Assembly: GCF_000011565.2 (NCBI RefSeq)
Contig: NC_005861.2
Location: forward strand, 806,001-870,000
Direction: 5' to 3'
DNA length: 64,000 bases
Source of the DNA: Candidatus Protochlamydia amoebophila UWE25
GTDB lineage: Bacteria > Chlamydiota > Chlamydiia > Chlamydiales > Parachlamydiaceae
The notes beneath the pieces were generated by a model that was not told the DNA's origin, did no database searches, and was given only the letters and a program-made list of their open reading frames with translations. A program made the translations under genes and the position numbers. Positions 57,771 through 64,000 of the stretch are shown here, in pieces; position 1 is the stretch's first letter, and each line of letters starts with the position of its first letter.

Positions 57771-58084
57771 AATTATTGATATTTATTTAGTTTTTGAACG
57801 GGTTAACAAAAAAACTATTTATCTTTTCAGCAAATAGCTGCTCAAAAAAATTACAAGGATCTAAATTGCCAATCTAGGAATGATAAGGAATTTCGAATTA
57901 ACTTATTGTATTTCCTCAAATCCTCATCGGGATGGATCGTACCATAAAAATCAACATAAGTTTTATGAGTTTAGCAAAATCTATAAGAGAATATTATCTA
58001 AAAAAATAGTACTTATTCTAATAATCACTTAGTGTTTACATTAGGAGTAAATTATACTTTAACTTCTCTATAAATGATCAATCA
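57771..58084. other. Spacer with traces of decayed coding
   Basis: On the minus strand at about 57855-57975 a short frame reads THKTYVDFYGTIHPDEDLRK before running to a stop, with no start. Otherwise nothing recognised. Confidence 0.3.
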
Positions 58085-58109
58085 TAGCTCTATCATTTTG
58101 ATAGAGCTA
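58085..58109 (-). terminator. Hairpin after glyQS
   Basis: Perfect 11-bp inverted repeat TAGCTCTATCA / TGATAGAGCTA with a 3-nt loop, 2 bases past the glyQS stop. No T-run, so it may protect the transcript end rather than terminate. Confidence 0.6.
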
Positions 58110-58111
58110 AT

Positions 58112-61100
58112 TTAATAGTGAGTTTTTTCTTGAATTTTGCTGAAATCTAACATTTCCTCAAAAAAGTTAAATACTTGTTTGAGTAAAGCTAAGCGATTAT
58201 CTCGAATTTGCGGTTCATCAGCCAAAATTTTGACCTGTTCAAATAAGACAGCTAAAGCGGGTTGCATTGTTGCAATCAAAGCATAAGCTTGATTGTAATC
58301 TTTTTTCTTAATAGCTTCTGCAAAAGCTTTTTGTTGCCTATCGAGCAAGGAGTAGAGATTTTGTTCAGCAGGCTCTTTTAATAATTCAGCAGATATATTT
58401 GACGTTTGGTAACCGTTTAACTGACCTTTTGCCCGTTTATAAACCTCATAAAGCGAATGAAATTGGCTAGCAGAACCCTGTCGAAAATTATGAAGCGCTT
58501 TCACCCGACAAAAAGTGTCATAGATGTCTTGACAACCATTTGCTAAGCTAGCTTCAATTTCATCTTTATGAAATCCATAATCTTGGAAAACGGTTTTAAT
58601 ACGATTTGTAATGAAACTTAAGATATCTTGAGTCATTTGCTTTTTGTCTTTCACAATGTGAGTCGGAAAATGGCTAATACATTTTTCTAAGCATTCTTCT
58701 AAATGCAGGGAATATTGGCCTTTAATTAACATTTTAATGACTCCCAACACCTGTCTTCGGAGGGCATAAGGATCACTTGAAGACGTCGGTTTAAGACCAA
58801 TGCTAAAGCAGCCAATTAAGTTATCCAATTTATCTGCTAAACTAATAATGGTTCCCGTTTCTGTTTCAGGAAGAGGGGCATTTTCTCCTCTTGGCATCCA
58901 GTGTTCATCAATCGCTTGTGCAATTTCAGCCTCTTCTCGATTGGCAAGAGCATAGTAACGACCAATTGTTCCTTGCAATTCAGGAAATTCATAAACCATA
59001 TTAGATGCTAAATCAGCTTTACTTAATAAAGCTGCACGTTCGACTAAAATAGGCGTGCTAATGCCGAGAAGTATTTGTAAAACTTTAGCATGTTGGATAA
59101 TTCGCTCTACTTTTTGATAAACAGTGCCTAATTCTTTTTGAAATGTGACTTTTTTCAGTTTTTCATTAAAAGAGGCTAAAGGGACTTTTAAATCTTCTTC
59201 ATACAAAAAAACACCATCGGATAAACGAGCAGAGAGTACTTTTTGATTCCCTTGCTTGATTTGTTCTGTAGGAATAATATTCGCCGTAATCACAAAAAGA
59301 TTCTTTAGCGTTCCATTTGAATCAGTGACAGGGAAATATTTTTGATGCTCAACCATTTCAGAAATTAAAACTTCTTTAGGCACTTTTAAAAATTCTTCAC
59401 GAAAAGTAGAAATTGTTAAATAGGGCCATTCTACTAAATTAAGAACTTGAGGAATCACACGATTTTTTTCAATAATCTGGATTTGCTCTTGTTTTTCTAA
59501 ATTTGACAATTGCTCAAGAATCGATTCTTCGCGTTCGTTAGGATCGGCCATCACAGAATGTTGATGTAGACTTTTCAAATAGTTTTTTGCATGGTCAAGA
59601 TGAATTGCTTGGGGAGATAGTTGTCTGTGTCCATAAGTTATTCTGTCCGAAAAAAGATTTCCAATGGCAAAAGGAATGATGTCTTTTCCAAATAAAGCTA
59701 AAACCCATTCTAAGGGCCTTGCGTAAGTTATTTCTAAATCTGCCCAGCGCATTTTCTTGGGAAAGTCTAAACTACCAATTAACAAAGGAAGTTTTTCTGC
59801 TAAAATAGAGGTTGTTGCTCTCCCTTCTTGTTTAACTGAGCCAAACAAGTAGTTAATCCCTTTAATGGGGCGAATTTCAATTTCACTAATTTCATGATTT
59901 TGGATTGCGGCTAGTGTTGGAGTAGTCATTCCTAACGAGCGGAAAAAACCTTCTCCAGCGACTTTGATCGTTCCATCAACTTGATACGCTTGCTCAACAG
60001 GCGGCCCTTTTTTTTCAATTGTTTGAGAAGGTTTACCCTTAGAAAGTTGGTAAATGTAAACAGCAATTCTTCGAGGAGTGCCATAAACGACAATACGTTC
60101 AAAGGAAATGCCTTCTTTTTCGAGTAAAGCACGAATTGCACGTTCTAAATTTTGACCTCCTATCGAGACAAACGAAGCTGGTAATTCCTGAGAACCAATT
60201 TCAATAACAAAATCGTCCGTATCGTCAGGATGAATATTAATTAAATCTTCAGTTATTTTAGAGCAGGGTTGAGAAATTGAAGACGAGGGGTTAACATGTT
60301 TAAGTAAGGGAAAGCCCTGCTCTTCGCGACTTTTTATGTAACTTTCTGCCACTTGTTTCGCCAATTCTCTAATCCTGCCAATATAACCTGTTCGCTCCGT
60401 CACAGAAATGACTCCACGTGCATCAAGTAAATTGAATGCGTGAGACGCCTTCATGACAAAGTCATAAGCAGGGATAGGGAGGTTATTCGCAATCAATTGT
60501 TTCGCTTCGTTTTCGTAGTCATCAAAATGTCTGAACCACATTGAAGTAGACGCTTTTTCGAAATTGTAATGGCTCCATTCTACTTCGTTACGTTGATAAA
60601 CATCTCCATAGGTCAATTCATCATTCCATTTTAAATCAAAGATGCTATCGACTTTTTGAAGATACATCGCCAATCGCTCTATTCCATAAGTGATTTCACC
60701 TGTAATAGGCCTTAGCTCAATACCTCCAATTGCCTGGAAGTAGGTAAATTGTGTGATTTCCATCCCATCCATCCAGACTTCCCATCCAAGCCCCCAAGCG
60801 CCCTGGGTTGGAGCTTCCCAATCGTCATGTACAAAGCGAATATCATGTTCTTGAAGATTAAATCCTAAAGCTTCTAATGATTGTAAATACAATTCCTGCA
60901 TATTCAAAGGCGATGGTTTTAAAATGACTTGATATTGGAAATAATGTTGTAAACGATTCGGATTTGTTCCATAACGTCCATCAGCAGGTCTTCGGCAAGG
61001 CTCAATATAAGCTGCGCGATACGGCTCTGGTCCTAAACTTCGTAAAAATGTCGCTGGGTTAAAAGTTCCCGCTCCAACTTCTAAGTCATATCCTTGATGG

Positions 61101-61165
61101 ATGATGCATCCTTGTTTTTCCCAGAAGGTTGATAATGTGCGTAAGAACTCTTGAAATGTTAACAT
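58112..61165 (-). CDS. glyQS: Glycyl-tRNA synthetase, fused alpha and beta subunits
   Basis: Class II synthetase charging tRNA-Gly. Most bacteria with this type use separate GlyQ and GlyS chains; here a single 1017-residue chain carries both. The alpha part (about residues 1-295) has [20 protein letters not shown] and [20 protein letters not shown]; after a linker of about 25 residues the beta part begins at [14 protein letters not shown] (near residue 320) and runs to the C-terminal anticodon-binding helices. The fused form is known from Chlamydiae. AGGA precedes the ATG. Confidence 0.97.
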   Translation of the reverse strand: MLTFQEFLRTLSTFWEKQGCIIHQGYDLEVGAGTFNPATFLRSLGPEPYRAAYIEPCRRPADGRYGTNPNRLQHYFQYQVILKPSPLNMQELYLQSLEALGFNLQEHDIRFVHDDWEAPTQGAWGLGWEVWMDGMEITQFTYFQAIGGIELRPITGEITYGIERLAMYLQKVDSIFDLKWNDELTYGDVYQRNEVEWSHYNFEKASTSMWFRHFDDYENEAKQLIANNLPIPAYDFVMKASHAFNLLDARGVISVTERTGYIGRIRELAKQVAESYIKSREEQGFPLLKHVNPSSSISQPCSKITEDLINIHPDDTDDFVIEIGSQELPASFVSIGGQNLERAIRALLEKEGISFERIVVYGTPRRIAVYIYQLSKGKPSQTIEKKGPPVEQAYQVDGTIKVAGEGFFRSLGMTTPTLAAIQNHEISEIEIRPIKGINYLFGSVKQEGRATTSILAEKLPLLIGSLDFPKKMRWADLEITYARPLEWVLALFGKDIIPFAIGNLFSDRITYGHRQLSPQAIHLDHAKNYLKSLHQHSVMADPNEREESILEQLSNLEKQEQIQIIEKNRVIPQVLNLVEWPYLTISTFREEFLKVPKEVLISEMVEHQKYFPVTDSNGTLKNLFVITANIIPTEQIKQGNQKVLSARLSDGVFLYEEDLKVPLASFNEKLKKVTFQKELGTVYQKVERIIQHAKVLQILLGISTPILVERAALLSKADLASNMVYEFPELQGTIGRYYALANREEAEIAQAIDEHWMPRGENAPLPETETGTIISLADKLDNLIGCFSIGLKPTSSSDPYALRRQVLGVIKMLIKGQYSLHLEECLEKCISHFPTHIVKDKKQMTQDILSFITNRIKTVFQDYGFHKDEIEASLANGCQDIYDTFCRVKALHNFRQGSASQFHSLYEVYKRAKGQLNGYQTSNISAELLKEPAEQNLYSLLDRQQKAFAEAIKKKDYNQAYALIATMQPALAVLFEQVKILADEPQIRDNRLALLKQVFNFFEEMLDFSKIQEKTHY

Positions 61166-61406
61166 AAAAATCCTGCAGGCTAAAGTTGAGCCATTTAAAT
61201 CGAATGCGGTTTTAATTGAATTTGTTATGGGAAGAGCTTAATTAACCAGTGATTTTATCACAATAGTCGAAGTATCCTTTCTTTTTTGAAAAGGTATCTG
61301 ATTTGTCCCTTTAAATTTAAAATTTTTTGATCAAAAGCACTACTTAAATTTACTCATCATTTTAATTTCTTGATTAAAAGTGGGCAGGCTAAGAGAAGGC
61401 AAAGTT
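61166..61406. other. Promoter region of glyQS
   Basis: About 240 bp with no gene seen. Confidence 0.4.
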
Positions 61407-61442
61407 GAAAAATTTAGGCTGTATATTTGACACAGCCTAAAT
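61407..61442 (-). terminator. Terminator of the small secreted-protein gene
   Basis: 11-bp stem ATTTAGGCTGT / ACAGCCTAAAT with a 9-nt loop, followed on the minus strand by TTTTTC. Confidence 0.88.
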
Positions 61443-61451
61443 AAATGAAAG

Positions 61452-61679
61452 TTAATTGCAGTTTTTGCAAGCTAATAAAATTCCAGAAAATTGAGTTTCG
61501 CCGTCAAAATTGAGAACAACGGATGTGCCAGCAGAATCGCTATATTTTTCGCGCTTATTTTTACATCTGCAATTAGCAAATGCATCATTTGTTGTCTCTT
61601 TTGGTTCAGTGCTACTTGCATGGGCACAAACTAAATTAAAAGCAACTAATGTCATCAAGCATAAAATTTTCTTTAACAT
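61452..61679 (-). CDS. Small exported protein with four mature cysteines
   Basis: 75 residues. Signal peptide MLKKILCLMTLVAFNLVCAHA with a plausible cleavage after AHA; the mature part is about 54 residues with Cys pairs in CRCKNK and CKNCN, suggesting two disulfides or a metal site. An alternative is lipoprotein processing at the signal-peptide Cys, although the lipobox is poor. Cysteine-rich envelope proteins matter in Chlamydiae, but this one is not a known family. It has its own terminator. Confidence 0.75.
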   Translation of the reverse strand: MLKKILCLMTLVAFNLVCAHASSTEPKETTNDAFANCRCKNKREKYSDSAGTSVVLNFDGETQFSGILLACKNCN

Positions 61680-61923
61680 CGTTTACTCCGATTTTATTAT
61701 TCAGCTAAAGTTATAAAACTAATTAAGTATAAGTCAAGTTTAAACAAATATTAACAATAGTTTAAATTAGCCTTTACAATCAATAAAATAAGCAAATCTC
61801 TAGATTTATATTTTTAATTGAGCTATAAATATTGAATAAAACTTTTTAAAAAATCGATTTTTTCAAGTTTAGACTAATAAAATACCAGGTTGTTCTTAAA
61901 AAACCTGACTAATATGGCTTATT

Positions 61924-63000
61924 ATGGATTACGCAGATTTTGATCATCAAAAACTAGTTGAATGGCTTAAGGCACATGGAGAGAAAGAGTTTCATGCTAA
62001 GCAAATTTTGAGTTGGATTTATCAAAAAGGGGTTTTGTCTTGGGATAAAATGTCTAATTTAAGCCAATCTTTACGAGAAAAACTAGCGAAGCATATTAGA
62101 TTACCCGTTTTAGAATTAGTGCGTTATACTGAATCAATTGATCAAGAAACTATTAAATTCTTATGGCGTTTACGAGATGGAAATTTAGTAGAGTCTGTTT
62201 TAATTTTATCCGGAATTCGTCGAACTGTTTGCGTGTCTTCTCAGGTAGGCTGCCCAGCTAAATGCGCCTTTTGTGCTTCTGGCCAGCAAGGTTTTTTTAG
62301 AAATCTTAGGCCGACTGAAATTATTGAACAGATTTTGCAAATTAATGCTTGGCTTTCTAGCAAAGGAGAAAAAGTTTCGCATGTTGTTTATATGGGAATG
62401 GGAGAGCCGCTTAAAAATTATGAATCTGTTGTTGCCTCCATTAGGGTATTAAGTCACCCTGACTTTTGTAATATTTCTCAAAGAAGAATCACAGTTTCTA
62501 CAGTTGGAGTCGTGGAAGGTATCAAACGCTTATCTAAAGAGGGATTAAAGGTTAATTTAGTCCTATCTCTGCATGCTCCTAATCAACATATTCGTAAAAA
62601 AATTATCCCCTATGCTCGAAAATATCCTTTAGAAGAAATATTAGAGTCAATGGATGAGTATGCTCAAAAAACTAAACGAGACATTACCTTCGAATACACT
62701 TTACTAGCGGGCATTAATGATCATCCCGATCATGCTCATGAATTGGCACACTTATTGAAAGGGAAACAATGTACAGTTAATCTGATTCCTTATAACCCAA
62801 TTCCAGGATTGCGGTTAAAGAGACCAGAGAAAAAAGCGATTAAACAGTTTCGAAGTGTCCTTTATGGGTCGCATATTGTCAATACATGCCGTTATACGAA
62901 AGGAGACGATATTGGAGCGGCTTGCGGTCAACTTGCCTTACAAGAACGAGAGGGGCAAACAGGGCTTCCTATGTTAAAAGAAGTCGCATTTGGATCTTAA
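61924..63000 (+). CDS. rlmN: Dual-specificity RNA methyltransferase RlmN
   Basis: Radical SAM enzyme that methylates C2 of adenosine in 23S rRNA (A2503) and some tRNAs. The cluster motif is CPAKCAFCASG, the radical SAM core has YMGMGEPLKNYESVV, and the C-terminal catalytic Cys is in VNTCRYTKGDDIGAACGQL. 358 residues, normal length. Weak ribosome site. Confidence 0.96.
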   Translation: MDYADFDHQKLVEWLKAHGEKEFHAKQILSWIYQKGVLSWDKMSNLSQSLREKLAKHIRLPVLELVRYTESIDQETIKFLWRLRDGNLVESVLILSGIRRTVCVSSQVGCPAKCAFCASGQQGFFRNLRPTEIIEQILQINAWLSSKGEKVSHVVYMGMGEPLKNYESVVASIRVLSHPDFCNISQRRITVSTVGVVEGIKRLSKEGLKVNLVLSLHAPNQHIRKKIIPYARKYPLEEILESMDEYAQKTKRDITFEYTLLAGINDHPDHAHELAHLLKGKQCTVNLIPYNPIPGLRLKRPEKKAIKQFRSVLYGSHIVNTCRYTKGDDIGAACGQLALQEREGQTGLPMLKEVAFGS

Positions 63001-63219
63001 ATGAACATGCTATACGGGAATATATATTTATATTTTCTAATTTGATATAATAAATACATATGCTAAAATAATATTGATGTATATTGGTATTAAGTTGGTT
63101 TTAAAAACTAACTAAAAAACAAAGTTTACAAACTCGGTTTGTCTATTTATGACTGAATTAAACAGCATTAGATAAAGCGAGAGGTTAATTTGATTTTTAA
63201 AATTTAATAAGTGGTTAAA

Positions 63220-63603
63220 ATGGATACTGGATTTGTTACACCAGATTGGTCAAACGCTCTTCCATCTTATGCACAAGATGAATATCTTCCTGCCATTAAA
63301 AAAGCCGGGAGAGAAGCTTTTGCTGAGTCAGCGTCTGACATTGATCAACCGTTAACATGCAAAGACAGTGTGTCAGCGTTTGCGGCAGAATCTTTATTCA
63401 ATCACCTAGAAGAAAATGTTTCTCCTCTAAAAGAACACTATTTTACTGTTGGAGTGAATTCAAAAGTAAATAATGTTCAGAAACAAGTCATTCATCCTAT
63501 GGAAGATGAGGCTAAAATCCAAGAAAAATTAACTGAAAGTCTCAATTCTCTTCAAAGTAGTTTTCAACAACTCGTTCAACAAATTAGGCAACAACAATTT
63601 TAA
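63220..63603 (+). CDS. Hypothetical soluble protein before uvrC
   Basis: 127 residues from ATG 63220 (an in-frame GTG lies at 63211). No signal or membrane segment. The first half contains FVTPDWSNALPSYAQDEYLP; the C-terminal 45 residues are Gln/Ser/Leu-rich with heptad spacing (LTESLNSLQSSFQQLVQQIR), probably a coiled coil. Family not recognised. 11 bp before uvrC, so likely co-transcribed. Confidence 0.7.
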   Translation: MDTGFVTPDWSNALPSYAQDEYLPAIKKAGREAFAESASDIDQPLTCKDSVSAFAAESLFNHLEENVSPLKEHYFTVGVNSKVNNVQKQVIHPMEDEAKIQEKLTESLNSLQSSFQQLVQQIRQQQF

Positions 63604-63614
63604 GGCCTTTTTGA

Positions 63615-64000
63615 ATGTCCTACGATCCCAAAAAAATTGACCTCTTTCCGACCCTGCCTGGCGTTTATTTAATGAAAAATGAAGAGGGAGAAGTTTTATA
63701 TGTCGGAAAAGCTAAGAATTTACGTCAAAGAGTGAAACAATATTTTGTTCCCGGTCGAGATGGGCGACTCATGATTCCCTACTTAGTGGCTAAAATTAAC
63801 TACATTGAAACGATTGTTGTCACATCGGAAAAAGAAGCCTTATTGCTTGAAAATAACCTTATTAAGCAGCATAAGCCTCGCTATAACGCTTTGTTAAAAG
63901 ACGATAAAAGCTATATTGCTCTCAAAATTAGCCAAAATGATGCATGGGCCACAGTTCGTTTAGTGCGTTACAAAGGTACACCGGAGCCAGATGGCCTTTA
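63615..64000 (+). CDS. uvrC: Excinuclease ABC subunit C (3' truncated by window)
   Basis: Nuclease of nucleotide excision repair making both cuts around the lesion. The first 128 codons are in the window: the GIY-YIG domain LPGVYLMKNEEGEVLYVGKA then KNLRQRVKQYF, followed by VTSEKEALLLENNLIKQHKP and RYNALLKDDKSYIALK. AAGG at 63602 is 9 bases before ATG 63615. The rest lies beyond base 64000. Confidence 0.96.
   Translation, partial: MSYDPKKIDLFPTLPGVYLMKNEEGEVLYVGKAKNLRQRVKQYFVPGRDGRLMIPYLVAKINYIETIVVTSEKEALLLENNLIKQHKPRYNALLKDDKSYIALKISQNDAWATVRLVRYKGTPEPDGL

Noticed and set aside
1-64000. tRNA, rRNA, SRP RNA, RNase P RNA and CRISPR arrays
   Set aside because: Looked for T-loop signatures, long non-coding conserved stems and regularly spaced direct repeats in all gaps; found none that held up by eye.

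Overview
The window reads as a chromosomal segment from an amoeba-associated member of the Chlamydiae, closest in gene content to Candidatus Protochlamydia (Parachlamydiaceae). The case rests on gene order and families. The chlamydial runs ftsH-pnp-rpsO-tadA, rpmE2-prfA-prmC-ffh-rpsP-trmD-rplS-rnhB-gmk-(omega-like)-metG, gatC-gatA-gatB, rnhC/rodZ, dnaG-glyQS and uvrC are present; the glycyl-tRNA synthetase is a single fused alpha-beta chain; lysine/DAP synthesis uses the LL-DAP aminotransferase DapL; and there are several eukaryote-like ubiquitin-pathway proteins. The DNA is AT-rich with long, gene-poor, decayed spacers. The species assignment is inference from these features.

Layout. 1-7.7 kb: the 3' part of ftsH, two tandem family-2 glycosyltransferases, then pnp and rpsO. 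7.7-10.2 kb: a decayed spacer carrying a complete IS630-type element (8651-9574) with 22-bp inverted ends, a TA duplication and a transposase split by a -1 frameshift. 10.2-12.8 kb: a coiled-coil protein coupled to tadA, a small conserved-looking ORF and a convergent OTU-type cysteine protease. 13-25.7 kb: a translation/secretion/RNA cluster (L31, RF1, PrmC, Ffh, S16, TrmD, L19, RNase HII, YicC, Gmk, omega-like, MetG), interrupted at 21.2-22.0 kb by a decayed second copy of the yicC 3' end. 25.9-30.3 kb, minus strand: rpmB, a hypothetical gene and gatCAB. 31.2-33.6 kb: photolyase and a TIGR01777-type SDR protein.

33.7-40.7 kb is the most distinctive accessory block: a 1154-residue leucine-rich-repeat/BTB protein, an outer-membrane-barrel-like protein and a ubiquitin-specific protease (USP). 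With the OTU protease at 11.6 kb, three gene products look built to act on host ubiquitin signalling: one possible Cullin-3 adaptor (BTB) and two deubiquitinases of unrelated folds. 40.7-47.7 kb returns to housekeeping: recN, RNase HIII, a short RodZ whose stop codon overlaps the start of a DUF368/PopT-like lipid carrier transporter, truA and two tandem MarC proteins. 48.7-54.8 kb is a tightly overlapping minus-strand operon, recD2 - phospholipase D-like - dapB - dapA - dapL. 55-64 kb holds dnaG, a DCC-type thiol protein, glyQS, a small secreted Cys-containing protein, rlmN, a hypothetical gene and the 5' part of uvrC, cut by the window end.

I saw no rRNA, tRNA or CRISPR array. Several intergenic stretches hold broken reading frames, listed at low confidence.
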